This document shows, piece after piece, positions 40,850 to 49,911 of a stretch of DNA of 50,431 nucleotides (position 1 is the stretch's first letter; every line of letters starts with the position of its first letter). A program made the translations under genes and the position numbers. The DNA is from an uncultured bacterium (GTDB taxonomy: Bacteria; Bacillota; Clostridia; Oscillospirales; Oscillospiraceae): contig CAMTMC010000013.1 of assembly GCA_947073515.1 (NCBI GenBank), positions 1 to 50,431 of the forward strand. The letters run 5' to 3'. Under the pieces are notes generated by a model, which was not told the DNA's origin, did no database searches, and was given only the letters and a program-made list of their open reading frames with translations.

Positions 40850-41465
40850 CTGCCACGCCCAGCTTTCTCAGAAGGAAACTCAGAGATCGCAGATCGGGCG
40901 ACAGCAGCAGGTGGCAGGGGACATGCATGCCGTCGCACACAAAATTGCCGCCAATGGTCATCAGGTAGTCAGACATACCGCCATATTCGGCCATGGGCAC
41001 CGTCAGGATGGCCCCCTGCATATCCAGGGCAAAGGCGGGCACAGTCAGATTTACCTTAATCCCGGCCAGGCCGGTCAGGGCGTTGATGAAGGTGGAAATC
41101 ATGATGTTGCCCACCTCGACCAGGGCGGAGCGCTCCAGCTCGCCCAGCTCCTCATAGCTGGTGGCCTGCTTGGACAGCATAGACCCCAGCACGATATTGA
41201 CAAACTCCAGCTTCTGCACCGACAGCATGATCCCGTTCATCTGGTTGCTCATCCGGACCAGGACGCCGGCGGTTACGGCCTCGGGGCCGCCAATCCACTC
41301 AATGGCCTCGTTGTAGCCCATAATCCGGACCTCAGGCAGGGTAATGCGGATCTCCCTGCCCAGCATCTGGGACAGGGCGGTAGCCGCGTTGCCGCTGCCA
41401 ATACTGCCGATCTCCCGCAGAGTATCAATCTCCAGGGATGTCAGCTGGTCATAGCTCTCTAACAT
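40842..41465 (-). CDS. cheC: CheC, CheY-P phosphatase
   Basis: 207 residues from ATG 41465. CheC has two active sites of the form (D/S)xxxExxN. The second is intact here: S113-E117-N120 (SALVEVGN). The first reads D14TLREIGS21, with Ser in place of the usual Asn. This suggests that only the second site is fully active (inference from the family alignment I recall). The IGSGNAATALSQML helix and the GxLAGIKVN-like segment otherwise match CheC. It dephosphorylates CheY-P at the flagellar switch and binds CheD. Confidence 0.95.
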   Translation of the reverse strand: MLESYDQLTSLEIDTLREIGSIGSGNAATALSQMLGREIRITLPEVRIMGYNEAIEWIGGPEAVTAGVLVRMSNQMNGIMLSVQKLEFVNIVLGSMLSKQATSYEELGELERSALVEVGNIMISTFINALTGLAGIKVNLTVPAFALDMQGAILTVPMAEYGGMSDYLMTIGGNFVCDGMHVPCHLLLSPDLRSLSFLLRKLGVADG

Positions 41466-41488
41466 GAAAGTTCAGCTCCCCTCTCCCT

Positions 41489-42265
41489 TTATCCACGCAG
41501 GCCGTTGATCGTCTGCTCAACCTCATCCGAGGTCTGTACCATTTTCAGCGCGTAGCTGTAGGCCCGCTGGGCCTCAATCACTTTGGTAAATTCCAGGGCC
41601 AGGTCCGTATTGGACATCTCCAGGACGCCCCGGCGGACCTCTCCGGTGCCCAGATACAGCCCGCCGTTCTTGTCCACGGGGAGGAAGCGGCTGCTGTCCA
41701 GGTGGAGCATCCCGTCGTAGACGTTGTAGTCGAAGACGCCCACGTCCAGCTCCGCGTCCTTGTCCTTGGGGTCAATCTCAATGAAGTTGCCCATGGAGTC
41801 CAGCACGCAGCGCCCCTCGTTATCAGACAGCCGCCACACCTCCTTGGGCTGGGGGGGGATCTCCTCGCCGGTGTCCGGGTCGATCTCCGGCTCCGCGTCC
41901 TCCTCCGGGGGGACAACAAACCGGGCCATCATAAAGGCGCCGTCCCGGGTGAAGGAGATCTCGCCATCGGCGGGGTCATACAGGGCAAAGAAGCCGTCGC
42001 CGAAGATGGCGAAATCAAAGGTCCGGCCGGTGTCCTGAATGGGGCCAGAGGCGAAGTTGGTGGTGGCTTTCATCATCTGGGTGCCCGTGCCCCGGGGCAG
42101 CTCCTCGTTGATGCCCCGGATATCGCCGTACATCAGCTGGTGAAAAGTGGCCTGCTCGGCCTTGTAGCCGTGGGTATTCACGTTGGCGATGTTGTTGGCC
42201 TGGACATTCATGCGCCGCTGCTGCTGCTGCGCTCCCACCGCAGCGGAGAAAAAGGACATATTCAT
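41489..42265 (-). CDS. Flagellar basal-body rod protein, FlgG/FlhP family
   Basis: 258 residues from ATG 42265. N-terminal rod motif: MNVQANNIANVNTHGYKAEQATF. The middle includes the FAIFGDGFFALYDP signature. A C-terminal coiled-coil region (ALEFTKVIEAQRAYSYALKMVQTSDEVEQTINGLRG) matches FlgG/FlhP. A short Pro/Glu insert (VVPPEEDAEPEIDPDTGEE) at ~121-139 is unusual. It is assembled into the distal rod after export. The preceding gene is its FlgF-type paralogue, with a large palindrome between them. Confidence 0.92.
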   Translation of the reverse strand: MNMSFFSAAVGAQQQQRRMNVQANNIANVNTHGYKAEQATFHQLMYGDIRGINEELPRGTGTQMMKATTNFASGPIQDTGRTFDFAIFGDGFFALYDPADGEISFTRDGAFMMARFVVPPEEDAEPEIDPDTGEEIPPQPKEVWRLSDNEGRCVLDSMGNFIEIDPKDKDAELDVGVFDYNVYDGMLHLDSSRFLPVDKNGGLYLGTGEVRRGVLEMSNTDLALEFTKVIEAQRAYSYALKMVQTSDEVEQTINGLRG

Positions 42266-42325
42266 TGTCTCACGCCTCTCTGTTCATTCCGGCCGGGGGA
42301 CCCGTCCGCCCCCGGCACTGTGCCT

Positions 42326-42491
42326 TAGAACCGGTATTCATAAGGGAAAACGCCGGATCAGCGAGGAAGTTTGCCTGGCCCGCAAGGCGGGAACTCGCAG
42401 GAATCCTGGGTGGATTTCAAGATTTCCCAACGAGGCGGGACGGCAAAATTCCCGCTTAGACGGCCGTTTGAGCTTGTGAATACAGGTTCTT
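42326..42491. repeat. ~166-base imperfect palindrome between flgF and flgG homologues
   Basis: The left arm (starting TTAGAACCGGTATTCA at 42326) and the reverse complement of the right arm (TAAGAACCTGTATTCA from 42492) match along their whole length with scattered differences, to an apex near 42405-42415. The right end overlaps the stop codon of the flgF homologue. Upstream is a second small hairpin (42292-42299 with 42309-42316). It looks like a mobile hairpin element (MITE/REP-like) or a conserved RNA structure. Confidence 0.65.
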
Positions 42492-43242
42492 ACAGTCTGC
42501 CGATGTCGTTGGTGGCCTTGTTGATGACCTGGTCGTAGATCTTGCTCATCTGGGCCGCGCTCTGAAGGGCCCGCTGGGCGGTCATCATGTTGACCATCTC
42601 CCGCACCATGTCCACATTGGACCGCTCCACCCACTTGTGGCGGATGGTGGCCTCCTGGGTGGGCTGGGCGCCCTGGCCCACAAACAGCCCGTAGTCATCC
42701 CGTTCCAGGGCGCCGTTGTCCTCAAAGGCGAAGACGCCCAGGGTGGCCAGGTAGTCGCCGTCCTCGGTGTAGATATTGCCGGCGGCGTCAGCGTTGATCT
42801 TATCCGTGTACAGCTGGATGGGATTTCCCTCCGGATCCAGCACCTGGCCCAGCTCCGACAGGCACAGGTAGCCATCGTCGTCCAGGGTGAAGCTGCCCGA
42901 TCGGGTGTAGGACACCGCGCCGTCCCTCTGTACGGCAAAGAAGCCGTCTCCCCAGATGGCGAAATCCAGGGGCAGGTCGGTCTGCTCCAGAGAGCCCTGC
43001 TCAAAGTCGGTATAGATCTGGTCCGGGGCCAGGATATGGCTCTGGGTGGTGCCCATCTCCCAGTAGGGGGACTTGTCCTTGTTGCCCACCCGCACCGCCA
43101 TCACCTCGTCAAAGGTACGGTCGGTGTACCGGTCGGCCTTGTAGCCCGCGGACGTGATGTTGGTCATATTGTGGGCCACAACATCCAGCCGCCGCCCCTG
43201 GGTCAGCATCCCGGAGGTCAGATTGTAAAATCCCTTCATCAT
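42490..43242 (-). CDS. Flagellar basal-body rod protein, FlgF/FlhO family
   Basis: 250 residues from ATG 43242 (AGGAG upstream). N-terminal rod motif GRRLDVVAHNMTNITSAGYKA, signature FAIWGDGFFAVQRDG, and C-terminal helix NVDMVREMVNMMTAQRALQSAAQM. It matches FlgF/FlhO in length and order: the first of two rod genes right after sigma-28. It is a rod component exported by the type III apparatus. Confidence 0.92.
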   Translation of the reverse strand: MMKGFYNLTSGMLTQGRRLDVVAHNMTNITSAGYKADRYTDRTFDEVMAVRVGNKDKSPYWEMGTTQSHILAPDQIYTDFEQGSLEQTDLPLDFAIWGDGFFAVQRDGAVSYTRSGSFTLDDDGYLCLSELGQVLDPEGNPIQLYTDKINADAAGNIYTEDGDYLATLGVFAFEDNGALERDDYGLFVGQGAQPTQEATIRHKWVERSNVDMVREMVNMMTAQRALQSAAQMSKIYDQVINKATNDIGRL

Positions 43243-43264
43243 AGCGAAAACTCCTCTTGGCGGC

Positions 43265-44080
43265 CTACCGGCCGCTGGTCATATATTGTTCCATATACAG
43301 CTTCAGTTTCTGGATCGCCCGGGAGTGGAGCTGGGAGACGCGGGGCTCGCTGACCTCCATCACCTGGGCGATCTCCTTCATGCTGAGGTTTTTCTGATAG
43401 TAGAGGGAGATGACCAGCTGCTCATTCTCCCGCAGGGAGCTGATGCCCTGGGTCAGGGTCTCCAGCAGCTCCTGGCGGAGGACTGAGTCCTCCGGCCGGT
43501 TGTCCGACTCGTCGTCCACCACCTCCACCGTCCCCTGCTCCCGTTCCTCGAACATGGCGTCCAGGGAGAGGAGGTTGCACAGGGAGGTGCTGGCCAGATC
43601 CTCCTGATACCGGCTGGCGGTCAGCCCCAGCCGGTCGGCCATCTCCTGGTCGGTGGGGTAGCGGCCCAGCTCCGAGAACAGCTCGCTGCTGGCCTGGTCA
43701 ATCTCCCGCACCTTCCGGCGGACGCTGCGGGGCACCCAGTCCTGGCGGCGGGCCAGGTCGATGATGGCCCCCCGGATCCGCTTTGACACATAGGTCTCAA
43801 ACTTGATCCCCTTACTGGGATCGAATTTATCCACGGCCCCCACCAGGGTGAGAACCCCCTCGTTGATGATGTCGTCCACCTGGGCGAAGCTGCTGTATAC
43901 CCCCCGGATCTGGAGGGCGATACTCTTCACCAGGCCCACATACCGCATGACCAGGGGCCAGCGCAGCGCCTCGTCCCCGGTGCTCTTGTAGGCCTGGAAC
44001 AGCTCCTCGGCGGTCATGGCGTCCAGCTGCTCCTGGGTCCAGTTCCCCTGTTTCGCGCCGGGAGGGGCGGCGGCGGTCAT
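43265..44080 (-). CDS. fliA: FliA/SigD, flagellar sigma-28 factor
   Basis: 271 residues. The ATG overlaps the flhA stop by four bases. Sigma-70 regions are seen: region 2 with YVGLVKSIALQIRGVYSSFAQVDDIINEGVLTL, region 2.4 around KFETYVSKRIRGAIIDLARRQDWVPRSVRR, and region 4 with QKNLSMKEIAQVMEVSEPRVSQLHSRAIQKL. The match to the FliA/WhiG type is clear. It would recognise the GCCGATAT elements found at 1052, 12904 and 26670. No FlgM anti-sigma gene is in the window. Confidence 0.97.
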   Translation of the reverse strand: MTAAAPPGAKQGNWTQEQLDAMTAEELFQAYKSTGDEALRWPLVMRYVGLVKSIALQIRGVYSSFAQVDDIINEGVLTLVGAVDKFDPSKGIKFETYVSKRIRGAIIDLARRQDWVPRSVRRKVREIDQASSELFSELGRYPTDQEMADRLGLTASRYQEDLASTSLCNLLSLDAMFEEREQGTVEVVDDESDNRPEDSVLRQELLETLTQGISSLRENEQLVISLYYQKNLSMKEIAQVMEVSEPRVSQLHSRAIQKLKLYMEQYMTSGR

Positions 44081-46197
44081 ACGGCAGCCGCCTTTCGCTC
44101 AGGCCGGCCCTGGGCCGTGTCCCGGGTCAGGGCAATGTTGCCCAGGGACTGGATCTGCACATCGCTGGTGATCTCATTAAAGGACAGCACATACAGGCTG
44201 GGGTAGAACTGGGACAGCATCCGGCTGAGATAGATGCGGATGACCTGGCTGGTGAGGACAATGGGGGTCTGGGACAGATCGTTGAACTTCTTCAGATAAT
44301 CCCCCAGCTGGCTGACAATCTGCTGCATCAGGTCGGGGCCCATGGCCAGGTAGATGCCCTGCTCGTTCTTGCTCAGGGAGGCGATGACCCGCTTCTCCAC
44401 CTCGGCGTCCAAAGTGACCACCCGGAGCTGGCCGTGCTCGCAGAAGCGGCGGGTGATGGTGCGGCTGAGGGCCACCCGGATATTCTCGGTGACCATATCC
44501 AGGTCCTTGGTGGTGGCCAGGGAGTCGATGGCGGTCTCCAGGATGGTGCCCAGGTCCCGGATCGGCACCCCCTCCTTCAGCAGGGACTTTAAGATACGCT
44601 CCAAATTGGCGTAGGAGAGCAGGTTGGGGATGGCCTCCTCCACCAGCTCCGGGGAGGATTTTTTCAGGTTCTCCACCAGCTGGATCACCTCCGCCCGGCC
44701 AATGAGCTCGTAGGCGTGGCGGCGGATCACCTCGGACAGGTGGGTCTGCATGACAGACAGGGGGTCGATGACGGTGTAGCCGTAGATCTCCGCCATCTCC
44801 TTGTTCTCGGGCAGGATCCACCGGGAGGGGATGCCGTAGGCGGGCTCCACCGTCTCGATGCCGTCCACCTCGCCGGCGGGGTTGGAGGGCTCCAGGGCCA
44901 GGTAGTAGTCCACCAGGATCTCTCCCCGGGCCACCTCCTCCCCCTTGATCTTCACGATATACTGGTTGGTGCCCAGGGCGGAGGAGTCGTACAGGCGGAT
45001 GGAGGGGATGACGAAGCCCATATCCTGGGCGTACTGGCGGCGGAAGATGACGATGCGGCTGATGAGCTTGCCGCCGCTGCTCTCATTCACCAGGGGGATT
45101 AAGCTGTACCCGAACTCCATTTCAATGGGGTCCACGGTCAGCAGGTTGTAGACGTTGTTAATATCCTTGTAGTAGTCTGCCTCGCTGGGGACGGGGGGCG
45201 CCTGGGCGGGGGCCTCCTCCTCCACGGCCGCGGCCTGGACCTCCTGCTGGTCCAGCCGTCTGCTCATCATCCAGCCGAACACACCCAGGCCAACGCCCAC
45301 CACCAGCAGGGGGACAGTGGGGGTGCCGGGGATGACGCCCAGGATCACCAGCACAGCGCCGGCGGTAAGGATAGCCCGGGGCTGGGCGGCAAACTGCTGG
45401 ATCACGTCGGTATTCAGGCTGCCGTCCGACACCGACCGGGTGACGATCATACCGGTGGCGGTGGAGATCATCAGGGCGGGGAGCTGGGACACCAGGCCGT
45501 CACCGATGGTGGCGATGGAGTAGGTCTGGGCCACGGTGCCCAGGTCGCCCAGCCCGTTGATGGAGCCGATGATGATGCCGCCGATCAGGTTGATGGCGGT
45601 GATGATCAGGGACATGGTGGCGTCGCCCTTGACGATCTTGGTGGCGCCGTCCATAGCGCCGTAGAAGTCGGCCTCCCGCTGGATCTTGCTCCGGCGCTCC
45701 CGGGCCTGCTGCTCATTAATCAGGCCAGAGGACAGGTCGGCGTCGATGGCCATCTGCTTGCCGGGCATAGCGTCCAGGGTGAAGCGGGCGGCCACCTCGG
45801 CCACACGCTCGGCGCCCTTGGTAATCACGATAAACTGCACCAGCACGATGATAAAGAAGATGATGATGCCCAGCACGATGTTCCCCTGGGTAATCAGGTT
45901 GCCAAAGGTTTGGATCACCGGCGTGCCCGGGGCGCCGCTGCCCTCAAAGCCCAGGATGGCCCGGGTGGTGGACACGTTCAGGCCCAGACGGAAGAGGGTG
46001 GTGATCAGCAGCAGGGAGGGGAAAATCGAGAACTCCAGCGCCTCGGAGATGGTCATGGTGATCATCAGGATAACGATGGACAGAGAGATGTTGGTAATGA
46101 TCAGGATATCCAACAGAGTCTCCGGCAGGGGGATAATCAGGAACATGACGATGACCACTACCATAAGCGCTATGCTGTTTTGAAAAATACGCCGCAT
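44077..46197 (-). CDS. flhA: FlhA, type III export gate protein
   Basis: 706 residues from ATG 46197 (AAAGGATG upstream); a longer reading from 46236 has no RBS. Eight N-terminal membrane helices, with the FHIPEP-type motif in RFTLDAMPGKQMAIDADLSSGLI and the RRSKIQREADFYGAMDGATKF-like loop. The cytoplasmic ring-forming domain follows from ~330 to the end. FlhA forms a nonameric ring that docks substrates. In Bacillus flhF and flhG follow; here fliA follows directly. Confidence 0.97.
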   Translation of the reverse strand: MRRIFQNSIALMVVVIVMFLIIPLPETLLDILIITNISLSIVILMITMTISEALEFSIFPSLLLITTLFRLGLNVSTTRAILGFEGSGAPGTPVIQTFGNLITQGNIVLGIIIFFIIVLVQFIVITKGAERVAEVAARFTLDAMPGKQMAIDADLSSGLINEQQARERRSKIQREADFYGAMDGATKIVKGDATMSLIITAINLIGGIIIGSINGLGDLGTVAQTYSIATIGDGLVSQLPALMISTATGMIVTRSVSDGSLNTDVIQQFAAQPRAILTAGAVLVILGVIPGTPTVPLLVVGVGLGVFGWMMSRRLDQQEVQAAAVEEEAPAQAPPVPSEADYYKDINNVYNLLTVDPIEMEFGYSLIPLVNESSGGKLISRIVIFRRQYAQDMGFVIPSIRLYDSSALGTNQYIVKIKGEEVARGEILVDYYLALEPSNPAGEVDGIETVEPAYGIPSRWILPENKEMAEIYGYTVIDPLSVMQTHLSEVIRRHAYELIGRAEVIQLVENLKKSSPELVEEAIPNLLSYANLERILKSLLKEGVPIRDLGTILETAIDSLATTKDLDMVTENIRVALSRTITRRFCEHGQLRVVTLDAEVEKRVIASLSKNEQGIYLAMGPDLMQQIVSQLGDYLKKFNDLSQTPIVLTSQVIRIYLSRMLSQFYPSLYVLSFNEITSDVQIQSLGNIALTRDTAQGRPERKAAAV

Positions 46198-46256
46198 GGT
46201 GTCATCCTTTCCTGACAATAGTATCAAAACGCCCAAAACGGGCCGGATTTACGATG

Positions 46257-47321
46257 TTAAGGGGCCTTCTGGTCCAGCTTGAAGATGTAGACCAGCACTT
46301 CGGCCACTGCGCCGTACAGCTGGGGCGGGATCTCCCGGCCCAGGTCGGTGGAGTCATACAGGGCGTGGGCCAGAGGGACATTCTCCACAGCGGGAATGCT
46401 GTGCTCCTCAGCCACCTTCACGATGCGCAGGGCCAGCTCATCCAGCCCCTTGGCCAGCACCACCGGGGCGTTGTCCATCTCGGGCTTGTACCGCAGGGCC
46501 ACCGCGTAGTGGGTGGGGTTTCGGATCACCACGTCGGCCTGGGGCACCTGCTGCATCATGCGCTGCTGGGCCCGCTTGCGCTGGATCTCCTTGATCTTGC
46601 CCTTGACCTGGGGGTCGCCCTCGGTCTGCTTATATTCCTCTTTGATCTCCTGCTTGGACATGCGCATCTGGCGCTCGTAGTCCCACCACTGGTACAGGTA
46701 GTCAAAGAAGGCCAGGACCACAAATGCCACCACGATCTGCATCACCAAAGTGACGATATCCCGGAACAGGATGCCGCAGGACTTCCACAGATCCATGTCC
46801 AGGAACCGGGAGAAGCTGAGGGCCACGCTCTGAAAGTAGTTATAGATCAGCGCCAGCAAAATCGTGATTTTCAGCATGCCCTTCAGGGCCTCGATGATGC
46901 TGCGCAGGGAAAACAGCCGCTTAAAGCCCTGAAGCGGGCTGATGCGGTTGAACTTGGGGCGGAGTGACTCGGTAGAAAACAGCAGTTTTGTTTGGAAGAA
47001 GGTGACAGACACCGCCAGCACGGCGGTTACCGCCAGGAAGGGTCCGGCCATGGTGAGGAAGGCCAGCAGACAGGTCTGGACCAGCTGGTCCAGCATATCC
47101 GGGAACATCCCCGGCTTGTTGGTGGCGATGTAGTAGAAGCAGGTCTCCAGCACCAGCTTGACCTCCCGCAGAACCACGCCCCCCATCAGCTGAACCATCA
47201 TCAGGCTGCCGATCAGGGTGGCCACCGCCACCGCGTCCTTGCTCATCAGGACGTTGCCTTTTTTTCGTTCGTCCCGCCTTCGCTTTGGTGTCGCCTTTTC
47301 GGTCTTGGAGTCGCCGGCCAT
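46257..47321 (-). CDS. flhB: FlhB, export gate and substrate-specificity switch
   Basis: 354 residues from ATG 47321 (AAAGGGGGG upstream). Four membrane helices, then the cytoplasmic domain with the autocleavage site in NPTHYAVALRYKP, cut between Asn and Pro. The N-terminus (SKTEKATPKRRRDERKKGNV) is typical. It switches export from rod/hook to filament substrates with FliK. The FlhX protein at 2551-2922 resembles its C-terminal domain. Confidence 0.97.
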   Translation of the reverse strand: MAGDSKTEKATPKRRRDERKKGNVLMSKDAVAVATLIGSLMMVQLMGGVVLREVKLVLETCFYYIATNKPGMFPDMLDQLVQTCLLAFLTMAGPFLAVTAVLAVSVTFFQTKLLFSTESLRPKFNRISPLQGFKRLFSLRSIIEALKGMLKITILLALIYNYFQSVALSFSRFLDMDLWKSCGILFRDIVTLVMQIVVAFVVLAFFDYLYQWWDYERQMRMSKQEIKEEYKQTEGDPQVKGKIKEIQRKRAQQRMMQQVPQADVVIRNPTHYAVALRYKPEMDNAPVVLAKGLDELALRIVKVAEEHSIPAVENVPLAHALYDSTDLGREIPPQLYGAVAEVLVYIFKLDQKAP

Positions 47322-47357
47322 GGATTCATCCCCCCTTTACGGGCCTATACAGTGCCG

Positions 47358-48122
47358 CTATGCCGCCATCGCCGGCAAAACCCGCTGGATGGCGTACAGC
47401 ATCTCATTTTCCACGCCCAGCAGGAACTCGCTGAACGGCGTGAGGAGGGCCAGAAGGAGGCTGAGTCCGATAATGACCTTCAATTCAATGTTGATGGCGA
47501 AGACGTTGATCTGGGGGATGGCTTTCATTAAGATCCCCATCCCCACCTGTCCCAGAAGCTCAGCGGCCAGAATGGGCATACACAGCTTGATCCCCAGCAC
47601 CGTGCAGTTGATGAACAGCTCCACCACCACGCCCGCCACCTCGGGGGCCAGCGTCACCTGGCCAAAGGGGACCATCCGGCTGGAGTTGACCATAATCCGG
47701 ATGAGGGTGTGGTGCCCGTTGGACATGAAGAAGAGCATCGTCATCAGCACATTCAACAGCGTGGAGGAGGCCGTCACCTGAATCCCGGTAGCCGGGTCAT
47801 AGGTGGCGCCCATGGACAGGCCCATCTGGGTGTCGATGGTGGAACCAGCCAGCAGAGGGATGTAGAAAAATATGTTCATCACCAGGCCCAGCACATAGCC
47901 CAGCGCCATCTCCAGCAGGAACGTGAGCCCCAGGGCCAACATGCTGCCGGGTATCTGGAGCCGGCCGGGATAGATACTGAACACCGTGACGGACAGCAAC
48001 AGGACCAGTCCCGCCTTCACCATTCCAGGGATGCCCCGGCGGCCAAAGAGCGGGTTAAAGACCACAAAGCCGGTCATCCGGCCTGTAATCATAAAAAACA
48101 GGGTCAATACAGACCAGTCCAT
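47358..48122 (-). CDS. fliR: FliR, export gate membrane protein
   Basis: 254 residues from ATG 48122 (AGAGGAGGG upstream). It has about six hydrophobic segments. GRMTGFVVFNPLFGRRGIPGMVKAGLVLLLS is the family hallmark at the N-terminus, and LLGQVGMGILMKAIPQINVFAINIELKVIIGL is the characteristic C-terminal block. It forms the FliP5Q4R1 export channel core with its neighbours fliP and fliQ. Confidence 0.97.
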   Translation of the reverse strand: MDWSVLTLFFMITGRMTGFVVFNPLFGRRGIPGMVKAGLVLLLSVTVFSIYPGRLQIPGSMLALGLTFLLEMALGYVLGLVMNIFFYIPLLAGSTIDTQMGLSMGATYDPATGIQVTASSTLLNVLMTMLFFMSNGHHTLIRIMVNSSRMVPFGQVTLAPEVAGVVVELFINCTVLGIKLCMPILAAELLGQVGMGILMKAIPQINVFAINIELKVIIGLSLLLALLTPFSEFLLGVENEMLYAIQRVLPAMAA

Positions 48123-48149
48123 CCCGTCCCTCCTCTCTGGGAAAAGGCG

Positions 48150-48413
48150 CTACCCTCCGGCCATCAGGGCAAACAGCTGTCTGGAGTACTCCAGCAGGGT
48201 GTCCATCATCCAGCCGCCCCCGATCAGAAGCACCAGGACTACCACGATGAGCTTCAGGATAAAGGAGAGGGTCTGCTCGTGGATCTGCGTGACCGCCTGG
48301 AAGATGGCGATCAGCACGCCCACCACCATGCTGAGGATCAGCATCGGGCCGGCCAGCTTCAGGACCACCCAGACGCCCTCCCGCAGCAGCTCGGTCATTT
48401 GATTGGTATCCAT
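48150..48413 (-). CDS. fliQ: FliQ, export gate membrane protein
   Basis: 87 residues from ATG 48413 (AAAGGGGGGAG upstream). Two membrane helices (~15-38 and ~50-72) with the conserved VLIAIFQAVTQIHEQTLSF loop between them. Length is normal. It lies 12 bases after fliP. Confidence 0.97.
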   Translation of the reverse strand: MDTNQMTELLREGVWVVLKLAGPMLILSMVVGVLIAIFQAVTQIHEQTLSFILKLIVVVLVLLIGGGWMMDTLLEYSRQLFALMAGG

Positions 48414-48425
48414 GCGCTCCCCCCT

Positions 48426-49094
48426 TTACCGGAATCCCTGCACCAGGGTGGAGAACAGCAGCTGCCACCCGTCCAGAAGGATAAACAGCAACAGCTTGAA
48501 GGGGGTGGAGATCATAGACGGCGGGAGCATAATCATGCCCATGGACATGAGGGTGGAGGCCACCACCATGTCAATCAGCATAAAGGGGATATAGAGCAGG
48601 AAACCGATCTGGAAGGCCATCTTCAGCTCTGTGGTGACAAAGGCGGGGATGATCACGGTGAGGGGCAGGGCCAAGCCCTCCTCCTTATCCTCCGGCAGGT
48701 CCACCCCGGCCATGTTGCAGTAAAGCCGCAGGCTTTGCAGCTCTGTATGGTCGATCATGAACTCCTTCAGAGGCACCTGCGCCCGGGTAAAGAACTCCTG
48801 CTGGCCGATCTCCTCCGCCTGGTAGGGCTGGTAGGCCTGCTCGTTGATGGCCGACAGGGTGGGGGCCATCGTAAACAGGGAGAGGATCAGCGCCATACCC
48901 ACCAGCACCATATTGGGCGGCGTCTGCTGGGTGCCCATGGCGGAGCGGAGGAAGGAGAACACCACGATGTACCTGGTAAAAGAGGTCATCATGACGATCA
49001 GGGACGGGAGCAGGGTCAGGATCGTTGTGAGGAACAGGAGTTCCAGCGCCTGGATATTGTCACCGTTTACATTAATCAGCGCATCAGTTGGCAT
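48426..49094 (-). CDS. fliP: FliP, export gate membrane protein
   Basis: 222 residues from ATG 49094 (AGGAAAGG upstream). Family motifs: LTTILTLLPSLIVMMTSFTRYIVVFSFLR, then LKMAFQIGFLLYIPFMLIDMVVAS and MGMIMLPPSMISTPFKLLLF. It has no long cleavable signal peptide, as is usual in Firmicutes FliP (~221 residues). It forms the channel with FliQ and FliR. Confidence 0.97.
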   Translation of the reverse strand: MPTDALINVNGDNIQALELLFLTTILTLLPSLIVMMTSFTRYIVVFSFLRSAMGTQQTPPNMVLVGMALILSLFTMAPTLSAINEQAYQPYQAEEIGQQEFFTRAQVPLKEFMIDHTELQSLRLYCNMAGVDLPEDKEEGLALPLTVIIPAFVTTELKMAFQIGFLLYIPFMLIDMVVASTLMSMGMIMLPPSMISTPFKLLLFILLDGWQLLFSTLVQGFR

Positions 49095-49118
49095 CCTTTC
49101 CTCACCTCGTTTCAGCTA

Positions 49119-49484
49119 CTATTTCTTCTCTCTCAGCCGCTGGACCAGGGCGAGGAAATCAGAGGGTTTTTTTCCCTCCAGGCCGCCGGCGGGCGGGGCG
49201 GGACGCCACTGTTCCCCCTCCTCCCGGCTCAGCTCGGCCAGCAGGGTAAGCCCGGCGGAGGAGCTGCCCAGCAGCAGATACCGCTCGCCAGCCCGGACCA
49301 CCAGCAGGGTCTGGTCCCGGCCCAGAACGGCCCGGTCCAGCACCTGAAAGCGGCCGCTGCCGCCCAGGCCGCCCGGGAAGCCCGCCCCCAGGCTCCTGCC
49401 CGCCCAGCGGGTGAAGGCGTAGGCCCCGCCCATCACCAGGAGGACGACGGCCAAAAGCCCCAGGGCCGAGAGAATGGGGGGCAT
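49119..49484 (-). CDS. fliO: FliO-like export-gate assembly protein
   Basis: 121 residues from ATG 49484, one base after the cheY stop, with a poor RBS, so it probably depends on translational coupling. One N-terminal membrane helix (ILSALGLLAVVLLVMGGAYAF), then a small soluble beta-rich domain (FQVLDRAVLGRDQTLLVVRAGERYLLLGSS) typical of FliO. It helps assemble the FliP ring. Confidence 0.9.
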   Translation of the reverse strand: MPPILSALGLLAVVLLVMGGAYAFTRWAGRSLGAGFPGGLGGSGRFQVLDRAVLGRDQTLLVVRAGERYLLLGSSSAGLTLLAELSREEGEQWRPAPPAGGLEGKKPSDFLALVQRLREKK

Positions 49485-49485
49485 A

Positions 49486-49851
49486 TCAGGGCTCGCCCAC
49501 GATGGAGGTGACGGTCTTCAGCACACGCTCCCCCTTGAAGGGCTTGACAATGAAGTCCTTGGCGCCGGAGCGGATGGCGTCAATCACCATGGTCTCCTGG
49601 CCCATGGCGGAGCACATGACCACATTGGCGTTGCCGTCGGCGGCACGGATGGCCTTCAGGGCCTCCAGGCCGTCCATGTTGGGCATGGTGATGTCCATCA
49701 GCACCAGGTCAGGCTTCAGCTCGTTATACTTTTCCACGGCCATCGCCCCGTCCTCCGCCTCGTGCAAATCGGTGTAACCAGCCTTGCTCAGGGTATCCTT
49801 AATAACCTTGCGCATAAAAGCAGCGTCGTCAACCAGAAGAATCTTAGCCAT
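49486..49851 (-). CDS. cheY: CheY, chemotaxis response regulator
   Basis: 121 residues from ATG 49851; an upstream in-frame ATG (49860) overlaps the RBS AAAAGG. Single receiver domain: acidic pair in LLVDDAAFM, phosphoacceptor Asp in LVLMDITMPNMDG, conserved Ser in VMCSAMG, and Lys in IVKPF. As in Bacillus it lies between fliY and fliO. Its phosphorylated form binds the N-terminus of FliM and FliY, and may bind the three repeats of the ComFB protein. Confidence 0.97.
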   Translation of the reverse strand: MAKILLVDDAAFMRKVIKDTLSKAGYTDLHEAEDGAMAVEKYNELKPDLVLMDITMPNMDGLEALKAIRAADGNANVVMCSAMGQETMVIDAIRSGAKDFIVKPFKGERVLKTVTSIVGEP

Positions 49852-49911
49852 AGTAACCATCCTTTTTATACATAATTTGGTTTATCAGGTACTTTCTACT
49901 TGGCCGCGGGA

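Noticed and set aside
48426..49094. FliP truncated at the N-terminus (no signal peptide)
   Set aside because: Firmicutes FliP proteins are normally about 221 residues and lack the long enterobacterial signal peptide.
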